Assembly: GCF_018688355.1 (NCBI RefSeq)
Contig: NZ_CP061317.1
Location: forward strand, 1,496,091-1,560,090
Reading direction: 5' to 3'
From: Polynucleobacter sp. AP-Elch-400A-B2
GTDB lineage: Bacteria; Pseudomonadota; Gammaproteobacteria; Burkholderiales; Burkholderiaceae
DNA: 64,000 nt
Positions 1-7,409 of this stretch are shown here, piece by piece; the first letter of the stretch is position 1, and each line of letters starts with the position of its first letter. The notes beneath the pieces were generated by a model. It did no database searches. It saw nothing but the letters and a program-made list of their open reading frames with translations, and was not told the origin of the DNA. Made by a program: the position numbers and the translations under genes.

Positions 1-1375
1 GGCTCTTGAAGCTTCCAGCCAGGGCTTTTTTCAAGATCTTATAAATATCTAGATCAAACTCAGCTTCCCCTGAATCAGCCAACTCATAGAGCTCTTCTTC
101 GTTGATCGCCGTACCTAAATAACGCCAACGATCCACCACATGCATATGACCTGCCTCTTTTACTGCCACTGGTCCAGGATATGGCCAGACTTGCACCTGA
201 AATAATTCCAGAGCAGTTTTGAGTTGAAGATTGTGTAACTCGATAGGAGAGCCTCCAATACAAGCGCCACCACATTGCTTTACTTGATAACCAAAGCAAG
301 CCTTACCTTCAATGCGTTTCTCCAGACCGAGCAGCGCCTCACAGAGGCGATATTTTTTTGCAATTGCCTTAAGGTAAGCATTGGCCTCTCGCTTACTATA
401 GAACAAGCCAAATAAGTTTTCTTGAATACCGGGATCCAATTCGCGATGACCTACTAGATGCGGAGTAAGTACACCATCCTCAGCAAGCTCCAATTTCCAG
501 GCGCAGAGATCTTTTGAGCGGCGCAATTTGATGTTCATGCTAGGCATGCGCTCTTTAATGAGTCGGGATTCTAAAATTAATGCGCCCAACTCTCCGCTAG
601 TCTCAATCCAATCGATATCCCTGACTTGCATCGAGAGCTTCATTTCCTTACGCTGGGTGAGCGCCCCTTGAAAATGACCCATCACTCTGCTGCGTAGAGA
701 AATACTTTTGCCGATATACAGTGGGATTTGATTCTCACCATAAAAAATATAGCAACCCGGCTTTTCTGGAATCGAATCTATCAGTGCTTTATCGATATTG
801 GGCGGTAAGCTTGGATTACCAATGAGTTGATTAACCGCCTTGAGAAGCGCTTCACGCCCCAGCTTTTCTTCACAAACTCGCCAGAACTGAAGCAATAAAT
901 CAGCGTCACCCAATGCACGGTGCCGTGCGCTAATTTTGAGGCGGTGGGCACTAATGATGGTGTCGAGATTGTGCCTTGCCTGATCGGGAAAGAGTAAACG
1001 GGAGAGCTTTACGGTACAAAGAACTTTAGGCTTAAAGCCGATGCCCACCCGCTTAAACGATGCCTTCAAAAATCCATAATCAAAACGGGCATTGTGGGCT
1101 ACAAAAATCTTGCCCTCGAGCTCGCGAGCGATCTCTGTCGCTAAGCCCTCAAAAGCAGGCTGCTGACGAACCATCTCGGGCCGAATGCCCGTCAAACTTT
1201 GAATATTCTGCGGAATAAATGTTTGGGGATTAATGAGGCTTTCCCAAATCTCTATCTGATCATGGATCAGCGATTTGATACCAACTTCCGTAATGCGGTC
1301 GCGCTCGAAGTTTGAGCCCGTAGTCTCAATATCAACAAATGCTAATGGAGGATATTCATAAGCACTTGATGACAT
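1..1375 (-). CDS. DEDDh 3'-5' exonuclease fused to GIY-YIG (Cho/UvrC-like) nuclease, C-terminus cut off
   Basis: The gene is partial: the frame is open from the ATG at 1375 to the left edge (about 458 residues) without a stop. The N-terminal half is a DnaQ-type exonuclease with DxE in FVDIETTG (D15, E17), an ExoII-like VAHNARFD near residue 93 and a DEDDh ExoIII HRALGDAD near 155. A GIY-YIG domain follows at about 206-240 (PGCYIFYGE, LYIGKS). Further on, a Cys cluster CFGYQVKQCGGACIGG resembles the Cys-rich segment of UvrC and Cho. The architecture matches bifunctional exonuclease/endonuclease proteins thought to act in DNA repair. The substrate is not known from sequence. Confidence 0.85.
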   Translation of the reverse strand, partial: MSSSAYEYPPLAFVDIETTGSNFERDRITEVGIKSLIHDQIEIWESLINPQTFIPQNIQSLTGIRPEMVRQQPAFEGLATEIARELEGKIFVAHNARFDYGFLKASFKRVGIGFKPKVLCTVKLSRLLFPDQARHNLDTIISAHRLKISARHRALGDADLLLQFWRVCEEKLGREALLKAVNQLIGNPSLPPNIDKALIDSIPEKPGCYIFYGENQIPLYIGKSISLRSRVMGHFQGALTQRKEMKLSMQVRDIDWIETSGELGALILESRLIKERMPSMNIKLRRSKDLCAWKLELAEDGVLTPHLVGHRELDPGIQENLFGLFYSKREANAYLKAIAKKYRLCEALLGLEKRIEGKACFGYQVKQCGGACIGGSPIELHNLQLKTALELFQVQVWPYPGPVAVKEAGHMHVVDRWRYLGTAINEEELYELADSGEAEFDLDIYKILKKALAGSFKS

Positions 1376-1389
1376 GAGCGGTTGAGAAA

Positions 1390-1863
1390 TTACTTTTTAC
1401 CTTGATACTTGGCAATACTCTCTTTGAGGTCACTGTACTCTTCACAACCAAAAAAGCAGGCCTTATTAAGTCTTGCTAGCATTGCCTCCGCTCCAGGCAA
1501 GTCCTTCTTCATCAAAAGTAGCTCACCGTAGTACTCCAAAGCTGATCTATGGCTTGGATCGATTTTCAAGGCTGCCTGGTAATACTTTTCAGATGCAGCC
1601 AAATCTGGCGGCTGCTTTTTACGCAAGCTGTATCCCATTAGGTTATTCCAGTCTGCAGAGTTAACTTCATTAGCAGACTGCAATTGCTTTAATGCTTGCT
1701 CATAATTATTGGATTTGATGCTGGCCCGGGCATCCGTTAGCCAAGCTGGGTCAGATTTAGTCGGAGCGGTGTCAGCAGCTACAGAAACTATCCACGGTGC
1801 TGTTACCAGCAAAATAGATGCCAATAGCTTGCTAGCGAAATTCCATTTCATTGCCTGCATCAT
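1390..1863 (-). CDS. Exported TPR-repeat protein
   Basis: 157 residues. The N-terminus looks like a signal peptide: a basic start, then a hydrophobic run SILLVTAPWIVSVAA, with cleavage likely after AA near residue 30. The rest is two to three TPR-like helical hairpins (the SALEYYGELLLMKKDLPGAEAML region), suggesting a periplasmic scaffold. The C-terminal part carries two close Cys residues (ACFFGCEE). An AAGGA Shine-Dalgarno sits about 6 nt before the ATG at 1863. It lies 14 nt upstream of the exonuclease gene, on the same strand. Specific function is unknown. Confidence 0.75.
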   Translation of the reverse strand: MMQAMKWNFASKLLASILLVTAPWIVSVAADTAPTKSDPAWLTDARASIKSNNYEQALKQLQSANEVNSADWNNLMGYSLRKKQPPDLAASEKYYQAALKIDPSHRSALEYYGELLLMKKDLPGAEAMLARLNKACFFGCEEYSDLKESIAKYQGKK

Positions 1864-1877
1864 AAAGATCCTTGTTG

Positions 1878-2444
1878 TTATCCTGCTTTATGTAAGTAGT
1901 CACCAAAACTAAAAATGGAGTTTGGTCCTAAAGGCACATCCTCCACTTTCTTAAATGGCGCCTTGATTACTCTCTGTACTTCGCCTTTGGAAGGCTTTTC
2001 AACTCTGAAGTCGGAATAAACAAAAGCCTGACGCTCGGGAGCGGTTTTAGCTTCGCTAAATCGCGGCACATAATCTTTAATGGCATCTGATAGGTTCACG
2101 CTGGCCATACAGCTGAGCATGTAAGCCTCTAGAGATTGGTATAGCTCGCTAGCGATATCACAAGCCTCAACTTTGCGCTTTTTGATGTAATTCATCGCCA
2201 GGACCACATCTTTGATGGTGATCATGCGGGGATCCTGCAACAGCGTGTAACCCCCGTTGCGGCCCTTAGTACCCTTCACGATTCCCGCTGCACGCAATGC
2301 GCTGAGTAAGAGCTCTATTCTGCTCACCGACAATTTTTGGCGCTGAGCCAGCTCTAAGCCAGTAACCGGCTGAACACCATTGGAATGGGATGCAATATCA
2401 ACCAAGGTATTGAGTGCGGCTTTTACTGCTGTATTAACGTTCAT
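1878..2444 (-). CDS. Rrf2-family transcriptional regulator
   Basis: 188 residues. Residues 1-85 form the winged helix of Rrf2 proteins: a recognition segment LSVSRIELLLSALRAAGIVK, then the wing GRNGGYTLLQDP. Only two Cys residues follow (EACDIAS near 94 and LSCMAS near 111). IscR-type proteins use three Cys for an Fe-S cluster, so this one probably does not sense in the canonical IscR way. The C-terminal tail of about 60 residues is longer than usual and unrecognised. It is transcribed toward the TPR gene with a 14-nt gap. Target genes cannot be told from sequence. Confidence 0.8.
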   Translation of the reverse strand: MNVNTAVKAALNTLVDIASHSNGVQPVTGLELAQRQKLSVSRIELLLSALRAAGIVKGTKGRNGGYTLLQDPRMITIKDVVLAMNYIKKRKVEACDIASELYQSLEAYMLSCMASVNLSDAIKDYVPRFSEAKTAPERQAFVYSDFRVEKPSKGEVQRVIKAPFKKVEDVPLGPNSIFSFGDYLHKAG

Positions 2445-2543
2445 GGTGGATTTAGCAAATATGTTGAATTAGATAAAGTATCGAGTTGAATCCATATTTC
2501 TGCTGAGTGCCAAGCTTTAACCCTTTTGAACTTATGGTTGTAG

Positions 2544-2972
2544 TCAACCCAAGTAAGGCCGTAGCTCAGCAATCAGACTTTTAAATTGCTCGCGCCTCAG
2601 AAACTGGCCAACCTCAACCCGCTGATCCGTCTGCTCAATAAAAAATACCTTTTGGTGCTCGTCTGGGTGCGAGAGTCTGACCCAGTGTGTATTAAATTCA
2701 GTTACTGACTCTTTGTAGGCAATGAATTTTCTGACCAGCAAACGGGTACCGCTGATTTCTATCTCCTCAAAATCCAAGGCATGTCGACAGTAAACCAAAA
2801 AACCGGCGGTGACCGCAGTCAACTCTATTGCAGTAAAGATGAGAATAATTTTTACGCCAACCAATAAAAAACCAGTGGCTACAGTTAAGGAAAGGCAAAC
2901 TAGCGCGATATAGAACTTGAGCAATTGACTGGGAGTCAATGCACAATTTCGCCTCATCTTCCAGATTTTCAT
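2544..2972 (-). CDS. DUF2244 integral membrane protein
   Basis: 142 residues. The start MKIWKMRRNCALTPSQL and the two tightly spaced membrane helices at about residues 20-62 (FYIALVCLSLTVATGFLLV and IILIFTAIELTAVTAGFLV) match the DUF2244 family. A cytoplasmic C-terminal domain follows, with THWVRLSHPDEHQKVFF and a basic FLRREQFKSL. In many proteobacteria this family lies near cytochrome c oxidase genes, but no such genes are present here. Function unknown. Confidence 0.75.
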   Translation of the reverse strand: MKIWKMRRNCALTPSQLLKFYIALVCLSLTVATGFLLVGVKIILIFTAIELTAVTAGFLVYCRHALDFEEIEISGTRLLVRKFIAYKESVTEFNTHWVRLSHPDEHQKVFFIEQTDQRVEVGQFLRREQFKSLIAELRPYLG

Positions 2973-2998
2973 TATCGGATAGGGGTAAGGCTTGCTGA

Positions 2999-3151
2999 CT
3001 AGTGCTTAGTAGATTGCGCTTGTTTAGCCTTTTCCAGCTGATCCGCACTGCGCTGCTGAAAATCAACCATGGAGTGGTAACCCATTTGGTAGCAAGGACA
3101 ATGCTTACCTAAAATCCAGCGTGCGAGCTTAACCCGTAATTTTTGAATCAT
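2999..3151 (-). CDS. Small hypothetical protein, 50 residues
   Basis: A 50-residue reading frame starting at the ATG at 3151, preceded by AGGAGAG about 6 nt upstream. This start is preferred to the longer frame beginning at 3217, which lacks a ribosome site. The N-terminal half is basic and amphipathic (MIQKLRVKLARWILG), followed by a CPC pair and a polar, Gln/Lys-rich tail. No family recognised. Its good Shine-Dalgarno supports translation. It lies upstream of, and on the same strand as, the DUF2244 gene, with 26 nt between. Confidence 0.5.
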   Translation of the reverse strand: MIQKLRVKLARWILGKHCPCYQMGYHSMVDFQQRSADQLEKAKQAQSTKH

Positions 3152-3218
3152 GTTTACTCTCCTGTGATTAGGTCTATTTTGGCCGAAATTCAGGATTACT
3201 GCTGAACACGCTGCCATT

Positions 3219-3247
3219 TTGACTACTCAGCAAACTAAATGTAAATC
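3219..3247 (+). promoter_or_regulatory. Putative sigma-70 promoter for the Lon-N/MpaB pair
   Basis: TTGACT (3219-3224), a 17-bp spacer, then TAAATC (3242-3247), about 10 nt before the ATG at 3263. The -35 matches consensus at 5 of 6 positions and the -10 at 4 of 6. The resulting leader would be very short. Confidence 0.45.
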
Positions 3248-3262
3248 CTTTAAATTAAACGC

Positions 3263-3910
3263 ATGACAACATCCTCTTTGACAACCCGCTGGATCCCACT
3301 TTTTCCCTTGGGAACTACCCTCTTTCCGGGCGGAGTGATTGCCCTCAAAATCTTTGAAGCGCGCTACCTAGATATGATGAAGCGTTGCCTACGTGAAGAC
3401 ACGCCTTTTGGGGTTATCAGCATTCTCGATAACAAGCCAATTGAATCGAATGCCGATGCAGTGGCCAACTTTTCAAATATTGGCACACTGGCGAAATTGG
3501 AAGAGTTTGATGCGATTCAACCCGCCCTGTATATGACCAAATCTTATGGAACGCAACGCTTTAAAGTGCTCAATATTAAGCAAGAATCTGATGGCTTGTG
3601 GATGGGCGAAGTTGAACTAATTGATGCTGACCCAGAGATACCGTTAGCAAAAGAACATGAAAAGGTAGCTGCGCTTTTGAATGAGATTATTTCTGTCATC
3701 AAAAATGAAGATTTACTGGGTGAAGATGCGTTCAAAATGCCGATGAACCAAGATGACTGTGGCTGGGTATCCAACCGATTGGCTGAACTCTTACCACTTC
3801 CCCCGGCCCAGAAGAACCACTTACTTGCTCAAAGCAATCCCAGAATCCGACTCGATTTAATTTCCGAAATCATTGAGGATGATGGCTTACGCAATATCGT
3901 GATTCATTAA
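3263..3910 (+). CDS. Lon N-terminal (LAN) domain protein
   Basis: 215 residues, with the substrate-binding LON N-domain and no ATPase or protease domain. The family signature is the start WIPLFPLGTTLFPGGV and KIFEARYLDMMKRCL, as in stand-alone Lon-N proteins of about 200 residues. Role in proteobacteria unclear, probably protein binding in the cytoplasm. It is separated by only 4 nt from the MpaB-like gene and probably cotranscribed with it. Confidence 0.8.
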   Translation: MTTSSLTTRWIPLFPLGTTLFPGGVIALKIFEARYLDMMKRCLREDTPFGVISILDNKPIESNADAVANFSNIGTLAKLEEFDAIQPALYMTKSYGTQRFKVLNIKQESDGLWMGEVELIDADPEIPLAKEHEKVAALLNEIISVIKNEDLLGEDAFKMPMNQDDCGWVSNRLAELLPLPPAQKNHLLAQSNPRIRLDLISEIIEDDGLRNIVIH

Positions 3911-3914
3911 GCAA

Positions 3915-4784
3915 ATGATTGAGGAGCTCATTCGTCGGTCAATTCGAGAAATGGTGGGCGGTGGCGGTCCACCTGTCGCATTTTTGGAGCCTGCGGGCGA
4001 TAGAGGCTTGTTTGGCCCGGAGTCTATCGCTTGGAAGGTACATGCAGATTTCATTTCCATGATGATCGGTGGCATTAGCTCGCTAGTACTACAAGCTCTT
4101 CATCCAAAAGCGCTCGCTGGCGTATGGGATCATTCCAGCTTTAGACAAGACCTGAAAGGCAGACTAGGAAGAACGGCGTTCTTCATTGCCGCAACCACCT
4201 ATGGCTCACAGGACATGGCGGATAAGGCTATCAATCGCGTTAATCAAATTCATCAAAAGGTCACTGGGTTTGATGAATTCAATCAACCCTATAGAGCGGA
4301 TGATCCAGAGCTACTTGCATGGGTTCACTTAACAGAAACTCGCAGTTTTATGTGCTCTTATGAGTCATACCGCAGTGAAGCTCTTAGCACAAAGCAAAAA
4401 GACCAGTACTTTACAGAAATGAAAATGCTAGGAGAAAGATTGGGAGCGATCGATCTACCCGACACCTATGCTGGTACGGAGCAAGCTATCAGGCAATATA
4501 TTCCCCAACTTCATTACGGCGAGAGAGCCAAAAGCATTATTGGGATGCTAGATAACTTTCCCAGTAACCTCAGCGCTAAACCTTTCGTAAGAATGATCAG
4601 TCGGGCAGGCTTTCTGAATTTGCCCGATTGGGCATATCCGATTATTCAACGACCTCTGCCAAGCCAGCTAGAGCACCTAGCAGTGCAATCTGCTATTCGA
4701 GTGATGGCAATTCCTGTAAGGGAGGCTCTGAAAGATGGTGTAGCTGCTCACTCGCTCCGCAGAGTTTACGGATCAACTAAATAA
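3915..4784 (+). CDS. Oxygenase MpaB-family (DUF2236) protein
   Basis: 289 residues. The core fits the MpaB/latex-clearing-protein family of haem-type oxygenases formerly called DUF2236: SIAWKVHADFISMMIGG, a conserved ALHPKALAGVWDHSSF and RLGRTAFFIAATTYG, then AWVHLTETRSF. No signal peptide or clear membrane helix is seen. The substrate is unknown: family members range from rubber oxygenase to fungal mycophenolic-acid enzymes. The ATG at 3915 is 4 nt after the Lon-N stop. The 3' end overlaps the convergent Cys-rich gene by 8 bp. Confidence 0.75.
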   Translation: MIEELIRRSIREMVGGGGPPVAFLEPAGDRGLFGPESIAWKVHADFISMMIGGISSLVLQALHPKALAGVWDHSSFRQDLKGRLGRTAFFIAATTYGSQDMADKAINRVNQIHQKVTGFDEFNQPYRADDPELLAWVHLTETRSFMCSYESYRSEALSTKQKDQYFTEMKMLGERLGAIDLPDTYAGTEQAIRQYIPQLHYGERAKSIIGMLDNFPSNLSAKPFVRMISRAGFLNLPDWAYPIIQRPLPSQLEHLAVQSAIRVMAIPVREALKDGVAAHSLRRVYGSTK

Positions 4785-4965
4785 GCGGGTCCTGGGATTC
4801 AGGTTTAGAGCCTGTAGATTCAGAATCGGTGGGCTGGCTTTTTGCTGACATCAGCGGTGGCGCACTCATTTTCTCGCCATCCCACACTTGGCCACACCAG
4901 CATTCTCCTGCTTCATTAATAATGCAAACCCCTGAGCCGCAGCAACGTTTATCGGGTGCTTTCAT
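4777..4965 (-). CDS. Small Cys-rich protein with CC-x4-C and CWCG motifs
   Basis: 62 residues from the ATG at 4965, with GAGG about 8 nt upstream. An in-frame TTG two codons earlier is less likely. The N-terminal half has five Cys within about 20 residues (RCCGSGVC and ECWCGQVWDG). This recalls small metal-binding or Oxidored-like motifs but is not a clear match. The tail is Ser/Thr/Pro-rich and probably disordered. A zinc- or iron-binding role is inference. The gene converges on and overlaps the MpaB gene. Confidence 0.6.
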   Translation of the reverse strand: MKAPDKRCCGSGVCIINEAGECWCGQVWDGEKMSAPPLMSAKSQPTDSESTGSKPESQDPLI

Positions 4966-5056
4966 AATCAACCTCTTAGTCCTGAAAAATCCTTAATGCA
5001 GTCTATTCTAGAGTTTTTATTGAAATAACGTACAACCCCAGCCTTACCAGTAAAAA

Positions 5057-5680
5057 ATGCAAAGTCCCTTATTCGACCCCCCAGAATCGTCCGACCCAAT
5101 CTGCCTATTGGAGAGGGATGGTCGGGCTGAATACTTCAGTCATTTTTACAAAGCAGATGAATCTGATCATTTTTTTGAAAGCCTGCTGCACTCCCTCATT
5201 TGGAAAACAGATCAGATTAATATGTTTGGTAAGTTAGTAACTACCGCGAGAAAAGTTGCTTGGGTGGGAGATCCCGAATGTCGTTATACCTACTCGGGTA
5301 TCGAAAAAATTCCTCAGGCCTGGACGGAAGAGTTGCTTCAAATCAAGCACCAACTTGAAACAGTGACGGGCTATAGCTACAACTCTTGCTTACTCAATCT
5401 GTATCACAATGGGGATGAAGGTATGGGCTGGCATAGTGATAATGAAAAAGAGTTGGATAGCACAAGCCCTATCGCATCAATCAGCTTGGGTGCTACACGT
5501 AAATTTGCATTTCGTCACAAGCAGGATAAAACGACTGTGTCGGTATTTCTTGAGCACGGTAGCCTTCTCATCATGCACGCCCCTGTTCAAGATTACTGGC
5601 ATCACAGTCTTCTCAAAACGAAGACAGTCACGAGTCCTCGAATTAATCTAACCTTTCGAAAAATACTTCCCAGAATATGA
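5057..5680 (+). CDS. AlkB-like 2-oxoglutarate/Fe(II) dioxygenase
   Basis: 207 residues, the size of ABH2/ABH3-type AlkB proteins. The Fe ligands are visible: H126 and D128 in GWHSDNE, and a distal His in YWHHSLL (H182 or H183). The 2-oxoglutarate-binding Arg is in PRINLTFR (R195, R201). SLGATRKFAFRHK is also typical. Expected activity is oxidative removal of alkyl groups from DNA or RNA bases. It overlaps the next gene by ATGA (5677-5680), so the two are probably translationally coupled. Confidence 0.88.
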   Translation: MQSPLFDPPESSDPICLLERDGRAEYFSHFYKADESDHFFESLLHSLIWKTDQINMFGKLVTTARKVAWVGDPECRYTYSGIEKIPQAWTEELLQIKHQLETVTGYSYNSCLLNLYHNGDEGMGWHSDNEKELDSTSPIASISLGATRKFAFRHKQDKTTVSVFLEHGSLLIMHAPVQDYWHHSLLKTKTVTSPRINLTFRKILPRI

Positions 5681-6666
5681 ACAGTAGCAAAGCAATTAAT
5701 CAGGTAGCGGTCATTGGCGCAGGAATTGCAGGCCTTGCTTGTGCAAGCGAGCTACGGTCATATGGCATATCAGTAGATGTCTATGAAAAAAGTCGCGGTC
5801 CTAGTGGGCGCATGAGTACGCGGCGCACACAAGAATGGTCTGCTGATCATGGTGCCCAGTACTTTACTGCTAGAGATCCACGATTTATTGAGGAAGTGCA
5901 AAGCTGGGTACTGGCCGGCACTGCTGCTATTTGGAAACCGAAACTCAAGGTGTATGAGGCTAAGGCATGGCGTGAAAGTCACTCACAAGACATTCGCTAT
6001 GTTGGTACTCCTTATATGAATTCACCAGGCAAGCATCTTGCTGAGGGTCTCTCTATTCAATATGAGAGAACCATTTCCGAGTTAGAGCGCAGAGATGGTA
6101 AATGGCATCTGCAATGCAGTGAAGCCAATGAGATTACAACACTATATGATTTTGTAGTCTTGGCTATACCCGCTCCTCAGGCAAGCGCCCTGCTTAAGCA
6201 TCTGGATAGTGGAGCTGCTCATATCGCTGACTCGGCGCAGATGAATGCCTGCTGGACCATGATGGCAAATTTTCCACATCAGCTCAATGTGGAATTTGAT
6301 GCAGCATTTATTAATCAAGAAATCATTAGCTGGATTTGTCAAAACGGATCAAAGCCAATGCGTCAGGGAGGTGCATGGACGATCCATGGCAGCCCTCACT
6401 GGAGCCAAGACAATGTTGAGTTAAGCAAAGAACAGGCTCAAGACCAAATGCTGCAGTGCCTGACAACGCTAGGTTTTAATTATGAGGATGCTGAGATCAG
6501 TATGCACCGCTGGCGCTATGCCAGTGGAGGTCTAGAAAATAGCGTTGGATTTTTATCACTGCCTAATATTGGCTTGGGGCTTTGTGGAGACTGGCTCAAT
6601 GGCGGCAGAGTCGAAGGTGCCTGGCTCAGCGGTTTTAATCTAGCTTTAGCACTCAAACAGGCATAA
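5677..6666 (+). CDS. Renalase-like FAD/NAD(P)-dependent amine oxidoreductase
   Basis: 329 residues. It has an N-terminal Rossmann motif VAVIGAGIAGLACASEL (glycines at 14-19), then YEKSRGPSGRMSTRR and ADHGAQYFTARDPRF, features of the renalase/NAD(P)-binding amine-oxidase family found across proteobacteria. The C-terminal ASGGLENSVGF and GLCGDWLNGGRVEGAWLSG complete the FAD site. Bacterial renalases oxidise aberrant dihydro-NAD(P) isomers, so that role is possible but unproven here. Start codon overlaps the alkB-like stop. Confidence 0.8.
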   Translation: MNSSKAINQVAVIGAGIAGLACASELRSYGISVDVYEKSRGPSGRMSTRRTQEWSADHGAQYFTARDPRFIEEVQSWVLAGTAAIWKPKLKVYEAKAWRESHSQDIRYVGTPYMNSPGKHLAEGLSIQYERTISELERRDGKWHLQCSEANEITTLYDFVVLAIPAPQASALLKHLDSGAAHIADSAQMNACWTMMANFPHQLNVEFDAAFINQEIISWICQNGSKPMRQGGAWTIHGSPHWSQDNVELSKEQAQDQMLQCLTTLGFNYEDAEISMHRWRYASGGLENSVGFLSLPNIGLGLCGDWLNGGRVEGAWLSGFNLALALKQA

Positions 6667-6673
6667 AACTAGA

Positions 6674-7132
6674 TTAACTCCAGCGTGCCATTGCAGCATC
6701 GTCAGTCACGCGGGCGTCAACCCACTTACTGCCTTCGGGCGTCGCCTCTTTTTTCCAAAATGGTGCCGCCGTTTTGAGGTAATCCATGATGAACTCACAA
6801 GCAGCAAATGCTTCACCTCTATGGGCACTGGTAACTGCCACTAGAACAATTTGATCTTCAGGCAGAAGTGGTCCTACCCGATGGATGACTAGCGTCTTAT
6901 AAAGATCCCAGCGGCCTCTAGCTTGCGTGATGATTTCTTCTAGGGATTTTTCTGTCATACCGGGGTAGTGCTCTAGAGTCATGCCCTGAACATGACTACC
7001 GTCATTCATATCTCGGACTGTACCTAGAAAAGTCACCACTGCGCCCACTCGGGGATCATTCTTGCGCAGGGCCTTCACCTCGGTTGTTAGATCAAAGTCA
7101 GCCTCTTGAATACGGATGAAATCATTCTGCAT
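6674..7132 (-). CDS. moaE: Molybdopterin synthase catalytic subunit MoaE
   Basis: 152 residues from the ATG at 7132. A longer frame to 7198 would run into moaD and has no homology-like sequence. MoaE converts cyclic pyranopterin monophosphate to molybdopterin using sulfur from MoaD thiocarboxylate. Signatures are VGAVVTFLGTVRDMN, the LEHYPGMTEK region, IHRVGPL, SAHRGEAFAACEFIMDYLK and the catalytic PFWKKE. It follows moaD with a 1-nt gap, fitting the MoaD-MoaE heterotetramer. Confidence 0.95.
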   Translation of the reverse strand: MQNDFIRIQEADFDLTTEVKALRKNDPRVGAVVTFLGTVRDMNDGSHVQGMTLEHYPGMTEKSLEEIITQARGRWDLYKTLVIHRVGPLLPEDQIVLVAVTSAHRGEAFAACEFIMDYLKTAAPFWKKEATPEGSKWVDARVTDDAAMARWS

Positions 7133-7133
7133 C

Positions 7134-7391
7134 TTAGCCGCCAGTAACCGGAGGAAAGAAAGCCACCTCAGCCCCCTCCACCAGCGCAGTAGAGTCACTC
7201 ACCATCTCTTGATTTAAGGCGCAACGAATCACTTTGTTGCTTGCTAACACTTCAGTCCAAGGATTGCCTCGTTGAGCAAGGAGGTTTCTTAAGTCGGCAA
7301 TGGTTTTTACCTCTGGTGGAGCAGCAAGACTCTCACTAGAAAGTCCAAGACCCTCTCTTAAGGAGGCAAAGAATCGTAATTCGAGTTTCAT
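7134..7391 (-). CDS. moaD: Molybdopterin synthase sulfur carrier MoaD
   Basis: 85 residues, ubiquitin-like fold, ending in the required Gly-Gly (FFPPVTGG) that is adenylated by MoeB and then thiocarboxylated. The LRFFASLREGLG start is typical of MoaD/ThiS proteins. It lies between moeA and moaE. The pairing with moaE supports MoaD over ThiS. Confidence 0.93.
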   Translation of the reverse strand: MKLELRFFASLREGLGLSSESLAAPPEVKTIADLRNLLAQRGNPWTEVLASNKVIRCALNQEMVSDSTALVEGAEVAFFPPVTGG

Positions 7392-7409
7392 ATCAGAATC
7401 GTAATACGA

